64,000 nt of DNA from Lentinus brumalis (lineage: Eukaryota > Basidiomycota > Agaricomycetes > Polyporales > Polyporaceae): NCBI GenBank assembly GCA_001792895.1, contig MARA01000026.1, forward strand, positions 310,001 to 374,000. The letters are read 5' to 3'. Positions 21,660 to 29,952 of the stretch are shown piece by piece (the first letter of the stretch is position 1; each line of letters opens with the position of its first letter). The translations under genes and the position numbers were made by a program. The notes beneath the pieces are model-generated. The model made no database searches. It saw only the letters and a list, made by a program, of their open reading frames with translations, and was not told where the DNA came from.

Positions 21660-24600
21660 TTATGCCGCAGAACTCGACCCAGCTCAATTCCCTCTTGCCG
21701 CCACCGCCTTCAGTCGTTCACGACACTGCGTGCGCGGTATTCGTTGGGACCCAAAAGCCTACTATGGATACCATCGGCGGCCTGAGCCCGGTCTTGGTAC
21801 GACGCAGCAACATCTACACCATCATCCAATTCCTCCTTACCGAAAACCCGTACTACGTCCCTGACGGGGAAACTTTCTTCGGATTCAGTCGTGCCAACAT
21901 GGACGCTCTTTTGGATGACGGCGGCGACGGGAGAGACGTGGGCGTTCCCTGTGCGATGGACATTGGCTTTGTTCCCGATAGCGACGCCGTACGCGCGACC
22001 ACAGCGGATTACACCGGGCGCAACGAGGTCAGAGACGCCCCGGCGCCCGACTCGGAAGTGCTCATGGAGAACGTCGGTTACACGTGTGGGGACAGGTCAC
22101 CGGTATCGTACCGGGACATGAAACTACGGGCCCTGGCACACTGCCTTAATGGCGGACGATTTGTCCGCTCGCAAGCAGGCGACACTTTCGTTCCCGACTT
22201 CCAGAATCCCGCCCTACTAACGTGGCTGTTCCCACATCTGGACCCATGGGGAATCGGGGGATTCTATCACCCCGACCGTGCTACTCCTATCGGAATGGAG
22301 GAGCAGCTGCGGTATCTCCTGCAACTCGCCGACGGGCCGTTCCAACGCGATCCCGACTTTGCCTTCGTGTACTTCAACATCCTTCAGAAGAAGGCCGTCT
22401 GCGACTCGGTGCATTTCCGGGTGAAGGAAACGGAGAGGCGGCGTATCGTTGACCGACTACTCGCGGTCGACCGGCATGTTCTGGAGGCACTGATCTCCAA
22501 GTACGACAGCGACCGACAATACACCCCAGACACGGCGGAGGAGGCCGATTTGCTCGCCCTGGTGAATAGCGTCGGTACGGTCATGCGGGAGATCCCTGGA
22601 ACCAGCGGGTATAAGCTGAACATGCGCAACGAAATACGAGCCCTCGTCAACTTCCACGGAACCCCTGCATTCTTCATTACACTCAACCCCTCCGATGTTA
22701 ATCACCCGCTCGTACGTCTCCTCGCCGGGGACCGTGTCAATCTCGAGGATGCGACGGTCGGAGAAGAGCTCACGGAGTGGCGTCGCAGACTCCTTGTTGC
22801 TCACAACCCCGGCCCCTGTGCAATGTTCTTCCACACGATGATATCGAACTTCATATCGGTCATCCTCCGGCATGGCAGGGCAGAGTCCGGCCTCTTCGGC
22901 AAATGCATTGCGTATTACGGGACCGTCGAGGCGCAGGCCCGCGGCACGCTACATTGTCACATGCTAATCTGGATCAAGGACCATCCGTCTCCTCAAAAGA
23001 TGCGAGATCTTATGATAGAAGACGAGGAATACCAGTCCCGCCTATTCACCTGGCTGGAAAGCCTCATCAAATGCGAGCCGCTTGGGACATCCACTGTGGT
23101 TCCGACGTCCGCCTTGCCGCGACGCGAGCATCCCCGACCCCCACGTCCCGGCTTCGTTCACCTGGGCACTGAACGCCTCCCCCGAATTGACGCACTGCTT
23201 CCAGCGGACTTTCGGGACCAGTATCATCGCATGGTGAATCGTCTAGTCGACGAGTTTAACTGGCACGATCATACTGAGACATGTTGGAAGTACCTACGAC
23301 GGGGCCAGCCTCGGACAGACGGTAACTGTCGCATGCAGATGGACGGCACCACACATGAGCACACCGACTTGGACACAGATACATTGTCCATCCGTCTTCG
23401 CAGACTACATCCGTGGATCGCGAGCTACAACGACATCGTCATCTTCCTCCTGCAAGCGAATATGGACATCAAACACATCGGTTCGGGAGAAGGGGCGAAG
23501 GCCCTCATATTCTACATCACCGACTACATCACCAAATCGTCCATACCGGCGCACCTAGGCCTCGCCGCCCTCCTGTACGCCATCGACCGCACGGATGTCA
23601 AGTATAAGGGCGTTCAGCACTGGACTCCCCGCGAACAGTCCGGCGCGTTGAATATCCTGGTGAACAGCATGCTCTCTCGTCAGGAAATATCACATCAGCA
23701 GGTGATGAGCCATCTCGTCGGAGGAGGCGATCACTACACAAGTCATCTATTTCGACTACTTCACTACCGTACCTTTGAAAGCACCGTCCTCCGCTACTGG
23801 TACCCTGAGCGCAATGCTCCAGTCGCCACGTCGCTCCGCCCCCCGTCCGCCTCCACATCATATACCCGACTCGAGCCCACCGTCAGCTCTCCTGAAGAAA
23901 CTCAAGTTGGCGAACCTCGTACCAGTGAATCTGGTCTCGGAGACACCGCCGATGATCTAGTGACACTCACGCTGGGACCGGGGTCTATCTCAGCATTATC
24001 TCAGCAACAGGATTACCTTCTCCGACCGATAACTCAACCGTTTTCCTCCATGCCGTTGTACCAATTCGTCGGTATGACGGAGAAGATGACGTGCGGCTAC
24101 GAGACACGACGCCTGGAGAACCAAGTCCATCCCCTCGAGGACGGTCTACCATCGCGCGGGAGGCCTCAGGAAGACCGAGGCACATTCCAGGCTAGCCATC
24201 CGCAGCACAGTACCCATCTCGTCAGGAAACGGGTCAAGTGGGTTGTACCCGTTATTCTCAACAACCGTCTCCCTCGTGACGACAGTTCTCCCGAAGAGCG
24301 CGAAGTCCGATACCGTACCATCCTTACCTTGTTCCTTCCGTGGCGAACACCCTCTGATCTCAAGCTCCCCGACGAATCATGGTCCGACGCTTATCACAGA
24401 CGCGGTGCTGAAATCGCAGTGCAGCATCGAGTCATAATCGACAACATGACGGTCCTAACCGAATGCAAGGACGCAAGGGACAAAGCGGCTACAAGATCGC
24501 GGATGGACGGAGCTGGTGCTTCTACGTTGTCTTCGCTAGCTCCGCAGGCGGACAGCGCGGCCGATCACTCCACTGCCCGGAATGCCTCAAATACGCTGGC

Positions 24601-24772
24601 AGGAATGCCCAACGGCGCCGAGCTTGACGGACCAGATCCGGTGGCCTGGGGTCCACGGCGCGTGGCTACCATCGACGAACTCATATCCGCCCCGCTCGCG
24701 TCGCCCTTGATCGATGTTTCGATTCGATCCATCCTGCTGCGGCCGCCACCACATTCGGAGAAGCGTCTGTGA
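21431..24772 (+). CDS. Helitron Rep (HUH endonuclease)
   Basis: Rolling-circle replication initiator that nicks and rejoins DNA through an active-site tyrosine. The first residues continue the DUF6570-like fold (RILVSRARASRISFRF). The Helitron-like N domain follows. The metal-binding HUH motif is in RGTLHCHMLIWI (about residues 513-524). The catalytic tyrosine region is YITDYITKS, with two Tyr four apart as expected for Helitrons. The C-terminal 250 residues are Pro/Ser-rich and end at a TGA (24770-24772) whose last base is the first base of the helicase ATG. Fungal Helitrons usually have Rep and helicase in one polypeptide, so this split is unusual. Confidence 0.85.
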   Translation: MSCKLAILRPLCTSPAVAAAFARSSQFDRILVSRARASRISFRFTELREEDPSNREPIEGRDSHATAQRFIRGNVLIMPQNSTQLNSLLPPPPSVVHDTACAVFVGTQKPTMDTIGGLSPVLVRRSNIYTIIQFLLTENPYYVPDGETFFGFSRANMDALLDDGGDGRDVGVPCAMDIGFVPDSDAVRATTADYTGRNEVRDAPAPDSEVLMENVGYTCGDRSPVSYRDMKLRALAHCLNGGRFVRSQAGDTFVPDFQNPALLTWLFPHLDPWGIGGFYHPDRATPIGMEEQLRYLLQLADGPFQRDPDFAFVYFNILQKKAVCDSVHFRVKETERRRIVDRLLAVDRHVLEALISKYDSDRQYTPDTAEEADLLALVNSVGTVMREIPGTSGYKLNMRNEIRALVNFHGTPAFFITLNPSDVNHPLVRLLAGDRVNLEDATVGEELTEWRRRLLVAHNPGPCAMFFHTMISNFISVILRHGRAESGLFGKCIAYYGTVEAQARGTLHCHMLIWIKDHPSPQKMRDLMIEDEEYQSRLFTWLESLIKCEPLGTSTVVPTSALPRREHPRPPRPGFVHLGTERLPRIDALLPADFRDQYHRMVNRLVDEFNWHDHTETCWKYLRRGQPRTDGNCRMQMDGTTHEHTDLDTDTLSIRLRRLHPWIASYNDIVIFLLQANMDIKHIGSGEGAKALIFYITDYITKSSIPAHLGLAALLYAIDRTDVKYKGVQHWTPREQSGALNILVNSMLSRQEISHQQVMSHLVGGGDHYTSHLFRLLHYRTFESTVLRYWYPERNAPVATSLRPPSASTSYTRLEPTVSSPEETQVGEPRTSESGLGDTADDLVTLTLGPGSISALSQQQDYLLRPITQPFSSMPLYQFVGMTEKMTCGYETRRLENQVHPLEDGLPSRGRPQEDRGTFQASHPQHSTHLVRKRVKWVVPVILNNRLPRDDSSPEEREVRYRTILTLFLPWRTPSDLKLPDESWSDAYHRRGAEIAVQHRVIIDNMTVLTECKDARDKAATRSRMDGAGASTLSSLAPQADSAADHSTARNASNTLAGMPNGAELDGPDPVAWGPRRVATIDELISAPLASPLIDVSIRSILLRPPPHSEKRL

Positions 24773-26199
24773 TGGAAGACGAAGACAAGGAGACTGTTGG
24801 TGCGCAGTATTCAGAGATGCAGGCGCTGAAACGGAAACGTCGGCCATCCCCAATCCCTGCTCTACCACGGCCCCCACAGCGCAGGCGACTATCCGACGCT
24901 CCCTTGCGTCCGCCTGCGATGGACATCGCCAGCGTAGGCCAGCGCGTGACCCCGTATATAGGCGGGCAAGCCCCCGCCACCGCTGTACCGTCTGCAACCG
25001 TCGATCCCTCCGGACTCATACGTCAAGTCATCCTTGAGTTCAGCCTCCAGAACAACCCTGAGCAGCTCCGCGCTTTTCGCATGATCGCACGCCATGTTTG
25101 CTTCGGAGGTCCGCAGTTGCTGATGTATGTAGCGGGAGTAGGCGGGACCGGGAAATCCCATGTCGTCAAGGCCATCCTCCGGCTGTTCCTCCTCCTCGGT
25201 AGACCACAGGAGGTCCTCGTTTCTGCACCTACAGGGGCCGCCGCTGTCCTCATCGGCGGTTTCACCATCCACTCATTGCTAATGCTGCCCGATCGAGCAG
25301 GTATCGACCTGCAGCCGCTCGTCGTGTTGTGGGCTGGCGTTGAGTATCTGATTGTGGACGAGGTGTCCATGATGAGTGCCAACTTCATGACACAGGTATC
25401 TACACGCTTGCAGCACGCCAAAGGAAACAGTGGCCTCGCCGAAGACATACCCTATGGAGGCGTTAATATCATATTCTTTGGAGATTTCGGTCAGCTGAGG
25501 CCCGTCAGAGGGGCCTGCCTATACAGTCACCAATACGTCCAACACACGAGCCCTCAGGAAACGCAATCCACCGCCGGCGTCGCCTCTCTTAAAGGTGTGT
25601 ACCTATGGAGTCTCGTGAACAAGGTAGTCATACTCCGGCTGAATCAGCGTCAGAGCGGGGACCGCGAGTACTCGGACCTGCTGTCGCGCATCCGCTCTGG
25701 AAACAGTGGCAACGCACACCGCGCGAAGACGTCCGACGACTACTCCACACTGCAGTCGCGTCTGATCCAGAACTTTGATGCCGAGACGGCGTCGCACTTC
25801 AGCGACGCGCCCGTTATAGTTGGAATCAAGACCATTCGTGACCCCCTCAATGACCGCATCCTGCGCCACCACGCTGCCCGCATTGGCGCAAACGTTCACT
25901 TGTACCATTCCAAAGACCGCGTCACGAACGTTACTCTCGATCGCAACGCGCGCGAGGTCCTATGGGATCTGCCCTCAACCATAACGAAGGACGCTATGGG
26001 GAGGTTGCCCCTGTTTCCGGGGATGAAGGTGATGGTGCAGGAGAATATCGCGTTCGCATGCCGTGTAGTGAACGGCGCTATAGGTACCGTGCGGGACATC
26101 AAATATACCGAGGAGGATGGCCTCCGGTACGCATCCGTCGTATACGTTCACATTCCCGGGCGGGACGCTACTTCGGCCCCGACCACGACGACGTCATAG
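24772..26199 (+). CDS. Helitron PIF1-type DNA helicase, 5' part
   Basis: Superfamily 1B helicase that unwinds the transposing strand. The ATG at 24772 overlaps the Rep stop. A basic, proline-rich leader precedes the motor: Walker A in GVGGTGKSHVV, Walker B in YLIVDEVSMM, motif III in FFGDFGQLRPV, then NQRQSG. Near 26165, after YVHIPGR, the frame runs into a Thr-rich tail and a stop, while the true sense continues one base over (next entry). Confidence 0.85.
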   Translation: MEDEDKETVGAQYSEMQALKRKRRPSPIPALPRPPQRRRLSDAPLRPPAMDIASVGQRVTPYIGGQAPATAVPSATVDPSGLIRQVILEFSLQNNPEQLRAFRMIARHVCFGGPQLLMYVAGVGGTGKSHVVKAILRLFLLLGRPQEVLVSAPTGAAAVLIGGFTIHSLLMLPDRAGIDLQPLVVLWAGVEYLIVDEVSMMSANFMTQVSTRLQHAKGNSGLAEDIPYGGVNIIFFGDFGQLRPVRGACLYSHQYVQHTSPQETQSTAGVASLKGVYLWSLVNKVVILRLNQRQSGDREYSDLLSRIRSGNSGNAHRAKTSDDYSTLQSRLIQNFDAETASHFSDAPVIVGIKTIRDPLNDRILRHHAARIGANVHLYHSKDRVTNVTLDRNAREVLWDLPSTITKDAMGRLPLFPGMKVMVQENIAFACRVVNGAIGTVRDIKYTEEDGLRYASVVYVHIPGRDATSAPTTTTS

Positions 26200-26573
26200 C
26201 CATCTTCCCGGTAACGAGCTACATCCGATGGACCATCCGCCGCAAGACCGCAACCTCGCCCGCAGAGATCCTATGCATCACACGCCTACAACCGCCTCTT
26301 CTGCCTGCCTACGTCTACACCGATTACAAAGGGCAGGGCCGCACCCTCGACCGAGCGATCGTCGACCCCGACAGCGCACTTACCCTCCAAGGCGTATACG
26401 TCATGCTGTCCAGAGTTCGCAGCCTAGACGGGCTAGCAATACTCCATCCATTTCGCCGGTCGAAAATAGAGGGACGCATCTCCCAGCAACTCAGGACGGA
26501 GTTCGAACGCCTGGAGACACTGGACCGGGACACCCAAGCAATGTACGAAGAAAACGCACATGAATACGCATAG
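26164..26573 (+). CDS. Helitron helicase, 3' part in shifted frame
   Basis: Continues the helicase: RYFGPDHDDVIAIFPVTSYI, then the C-terminal motifs YTDYKGQGRTLDRAIVD and VYVMLSRVRSLDGLAIL (motif VI), and a charged helical tail ending at 26573. Joined to the upstream part it makes a complete PIF1 domain, so a single indel near 26160-26170 separates them. Confidence 0.8.
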
Positions 26574-26650
26574 GACGCAACCCTCGCATAGCGCATACGT
26601 TTGAGACCATCGTCCTTTGGAGAATTGCTCTCCCGCGCAGACCAGCCCAC

Positions 26651-26682
26651 ATATCGTCCCGGGCCGAGGCGCATGACGATAT
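26651..26682. repeat. Hairpin, possibly Helitron 3' end
   Basis: ATATCGTC (26651-26658) and GACGATAT (26675-26682) are a perfect 8-bp inverted repeat around a 16-nt GC-rich loop. Helitrons have a short hairpin just inside the 3' end, but no clear CTRR terminus follows here, so the assignment is tentative. Confidence 0.35.
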
Positions 26683-26840
26683 AAGTAATCCCCTATGCTG
26701 TACCGATGCACTGACCGGCAGCCTCCATCCCCACAAGTATTATCCGTCCCATACGATAAGTGTCAGTGTGACTGTCATGCGCCTCGCCGTCGTACTCATA
26801 CTACACGACAACTATACGACCATCTAACCACGCTTATACG

Positions 26841-26852
26841 TCTCACATATAC
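26841..26852. repeat. Target-site duplication, 3' side of LINE
   Basis: TCTCACATATAC, identical to 36684-36695; up to three further T could belong to it. The bases outside the repeat differ on the two sides. Confidence 0.85.
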
Positions 26853-27111
26853 TTTTTTTTTTTTTTTTTTTTTTTTGGTGGAGCGTAAATGTCATTTAAC
26901 CGTAATCGTCCCCATAAGGGCTTATCATACAGTTATAGCTATTGAATATTAGCCAGACACGCTAGGCAGACTCGTTCTAGGGTCAGAAACCCTTGGACGT
27001 GTCACGATAAATAGAGCCAGAAACACCCCGAGGAAATGCTTTTACGCACGCTGTGTGGGACTCTGAAACGGGAAAGGTAAGGAGGAGAGCCACAAAGGCT
27101 AGCTCTCTTCC

Positions 27112-29952
27112 TTACCTTCCCCGTTTAATACCCACTAAAACCCCGTAATTAGTAACCCATTTAGGTGGTAGATCGTCGACGTCTTCTACCACTGGTGCCC
27201 ATATTCTCTCGACATCGGATGGCTTCAGGGCCTTCTTTCCAAGAGTTCGCGCTCTCGCTGCTGTTCTACGGTCCAGATCCAGTCTCGCATTGAGAGCAGC
27301 GAAGAAACGGTTAGTCACTTCGTTCGTCGAGAAATCGTTATTGTCTTTCTGTATGACTCTTTTGCAGCGTAACTTCCAAATCAAGTGTACAACTTCTGTG
27401 CATAGAATACACCACAGGTGTTCCGTCGCAGTCCTTCTCTGTCCTTCACGAGTCTTGAAAATGGCGCAGGCCGCGCCGAAGATCGAACCCCAACATGGTT
27501 CTTTCCAATCCGCCTTTGTAAGTACCCATAAGTTCTTCAGTAGGTTCCACATTATCTCCTGGCCTTTTGCTTGGCATTCGAAGAGGATGTGGGACATCGA
27601 GTCGCGCTCGCCGCATATCTTGCATTGTGCTCGCTCTCGTTTCTCGTCAGATATGTTTGGACGTAGCCAGTGGGAACCTATCATGAAGGCGTCGTGTATC
27701 GCCATCCACATAAATTGCGAAGCCGGTCTGGATACGTGCTTTGTTCGAAGCGATGTCCAGATTGTTGCTTCGTGCAGGTGGGCGCCGAAACACGCGTGGA
27801 AGCCACTCGTAATTCTGTCCATATTCGCGTCTGTCCTGGGCCTAGTGTCGACTCTCCTGTCTTCCCGCTCGCGTATCGCCCGATATGCGAGTTTCTGAGT
27901 CATGGACTGTAGTTTCGCCCCAGTGACCATGAACTGGAGCGGGATATTCAAGGATAGCCGTTCTCCTCTTGGCTTTTCTGCTCCGGTCGCAGCCAGCCTG
28001 TCTGCCGCCTCATTGCCTGGGTGTCCGTCGTGCCCTCTGACCCATCGGAAGAGCGTGTGAGCCCGCCGCATTCTCAACCTTGCTATAACCGTTTGGGTGA
28101 GAAGCGCATTTTTCTGAAGAATATAGCCAGTATCTTCGTGAGTCTGTCTCCACTTAGTGATCGCATTCATAGTCGTTTGAGAGTCGGTTTCTTGGGTAAT
28201 CCGTACGTCTGCTGGGGCCGTCATGGTCGCTAGGAGGGTGGCCGCAATTTCTCCAGTTTGGTTAGACTGCTCAAACTTCGGAGGGAGGCGGAAGCTTCGA
28301 TTGAGCGCATGGTTCTCACCCGCGTAGACTCCTGCCCCTGCTTGGGCGTCCTTGTAGCCATTCCGTATGCATGAACCATCCGTTGCGATGTTCAGTGCAG
28401 ATCCAGACTCCTCGAGTTCCATGGGGATGGCGTCATCTGACGTGTCTTCTGAGTCGGTGAAGATTCTGAGTGCGTGCCCGACATTTCCGTACGTGGTCAC
28501 ACATCTGTCGAAGGGTACAATGTCATCGCCTAGGTCTTCGCCTCGAAGCCTATTCATGCAGTCTTGTTCGTAGTCCTCAGGTTGCCTCCTCAAAGGGTTC
28601 CACTTATCCGGTAACGTGTTGATCATCTCTAAAGCCCTTGTTCCGCAGAGCTGTGGATGCGCACACCCCGCTGAGGCTCTCAGGTGCGAACATCTCGCAC
28701 ACTTGCATGAGCTCTTCGGCCTGTGGTTCGGGTCCGACACAGTCTCTGCAATTCGGGCAAAATCGCCGACGGAGATAGCGCAGTGCTTCGTTTGGAGGCA
28801 GTTGAGTATCTTCGATGGCATGGATAGTCGTCCCAAGCGTAGTCGTTCCGCATTTGCGTGGTCCCACATCGGCATCGCATTCAGGATATCCCTAGAGAAG
28901 GCTAGACCTTCCAATCGGAGACCGTACTTCCTTGCCACTTGCATCATTCCTTGCAGCTGCGGCGGAAGGCCATTTGTCCTCGGTTTCCAGCGCTGTAGGA
29001 AGGGGTTGATTCTGAGTTCTGCCGTCCTCGGCCGGGTGTCTTTGGGGACGTGTGTCGACAGGAGGTCGTCCGCAAGGAAAGCCCATGTCGGGCGTTTGTC
29101 GCTAAAGTCAAGGTAGGCTTTGAGCCACATTATATCGATCGCTTCACTCCTGGACTTGAGGTCCATCATTCCCAGTCCTCCTTGGTCTACCGGCAGGCAC
29201 ACATGGCTCATAGCAACTGGAGGAGATGCACGATCGTCCCAGAGATATTCTCTCATTATCTTGGTGAGTCGTTGTACAATAATGTCTGGCATACGCTGAA
29301 CGTTTGTTAGGAATTGGGTAATGCCGCCAACTATCATTTGAATGACATGTTTCTTTCCTTGGAGTGTCGCGTGGCCGGTCCTCCATCGTGCGATGACCTG
29401 CATCAGCGGCTTCCTCATAGCGACAATTTTTGTCAGGACGAGCGTCCATACCGCAACCTGGTCGATATTGTTCCCGAAGAAAGCACCAAGTATGCGGACG
29501 GCCTCGCCGTCTTGGGCCACATGGATCCCCCTTGGGTAGTTCTTCCAAGAGCCCGTCGTGCGGTACGTCTCTGCCATGGTCGTCCTATAAGCTGGATTCC
29601 CGATAGGGATGATTTCGGTCTTGCGGATGTTAAAGCGTGCTTTTGCCGCTGAGCACCAGGTGTCCAGTACCGCCTGCAGGGTATTGAAGTCATCTCGACT
29701 GGAGAGATAGACAGTCGTGTCATCGGCAAACAGTACTGCTTTGAGTGTCTCGTCGCATTTTGGTATATTGAAACCTTGAATGCGCGATTTTCTGATCATC
29801 GCCGATAGCGGTTCGATAGCAAGGTCGAAAAGCAAGCAGGACAGCGGGTCTCCCTGTCTTACACCCCTGTATATGCGGTATGGCTTACTGAGGATGCCGT
29901 TGACCATTACAGAGGTGACCGCGTTCGCATACAGAGACTGGACCCGCGCCAT
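27112..29952 (-). CDS. LINE ORF2, 3' part: RT palm, RNase H, CCHC
   Basis: Begins in the reverse transcriptase after motif A: RGVRQGDPLSCLLFDLAIEP (motif B) and AVLFADDTTVYLSS (catalytic FADD). A complete RNase H follows with its four acidic residues in ATDGSC, QTGEIAA, QETDSQT and GNEAADRLA. Near the C-terminus is a CxxC-x7-H-x4-C zinc motif (CKICGERDSMSHILFEC). The true start is in the preceding frame, since this is not an independent protein. Confidence 0.9.
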   Translation of the reverse strand: MARVQSLYANAVTSVMVNGILSKPYRIYRGVRQGDPLSCLLFDLAIEPLSAMIRKSRIQGFNIPKCDETLKAVLFADDTTVYLSSRDDFNTLQAVLDTWCSAAKARFNIRKTEIIPIGNPAYRTTMAETYRTTGSWKNYPRGIHVAQDGEAVRILGAFFGNNIDQVAVWTLVLTKIVAMRKPLMQVIARWRTGHATLQGKKHVIQMIVGGITQFLTNVQRMPDIIVQRLTKIMREYLWDDRASPPVAMSHVCLPVDQGGLGMMDLKSRSEAIDIMWLKAYLDFSDKRPTWAFLADDLLSTHVPKDTRPRTAELRINPFLQRWKPRTNGLPPQLQGMMQVARKYGLRLEGLAFSRDILNAMPMWDHANAERLRLGRLSMPSKILNCLQTKHCAISVGDFARIAETVSDPNHRPKSSCKCARCSHLRASAGCAHPQLCGTRALEMINTLPDKWNPLRRQPEDYEQDCMNRLRGEDLGDDIVPFDRCVTTYGNVGHALRIFTDSEDTSDDAIPMELEESGSALNIATDGSCIRNGYKDAQAGAGVYAGENHALNRSFRLPPKFEQSNQTGEIAATLLATMTAPADVRITQETDSQTTMNAITKWRQTHEDTGYILQKNALLTQTVIARLRMRRAHTLFRWVRGHDGHPGNEAADRLAATGAEKPRGERLSLNIPLQFMVTGAKLQSMTQKLAYRAIREREDRRVDTRPRTDANMDRITSGFHACFGAHLHEATIWTSLRTKHVSRPASQFMWMAIHDAFMIGSHWLRPNISDEKRERAQCKICGERDSMSHILFECQAKGQEIMWNLLKNLWVLTKADWKEPCWGSIFGAACAIFKTREGQRRTATEHLWCILCTEVVHLIWKLRCKRVIQKDNNDFSTNEVTNRFFAALNARLDLDRRTAARARTLGKKALKPSDVERIWAPVVEDVDDLPPKWVTNYGVLVGIKRGR

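Larger units (their letters stand above)
20671..26573 (+). mobile_element. Helitron (rolling-circle transposon), coding extent
   Basis: Contains a Helitron-type gene set in order: N-terminal DUF6570-like zinc module, Rep/HUH endonuclease, PIF1-family helicase. The outer ends are unknown; the coordinates give the coding part only. A perfect 8-bp inverted repeat lies 78 bp past the last stop and may belong to the 3' end. The LINE begins 280 bp beyond the last stop. The reading frame is interrupted at several points, so this copy is probably not autonomous unless the breaks are assembly errors. Confidence 0.85.
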
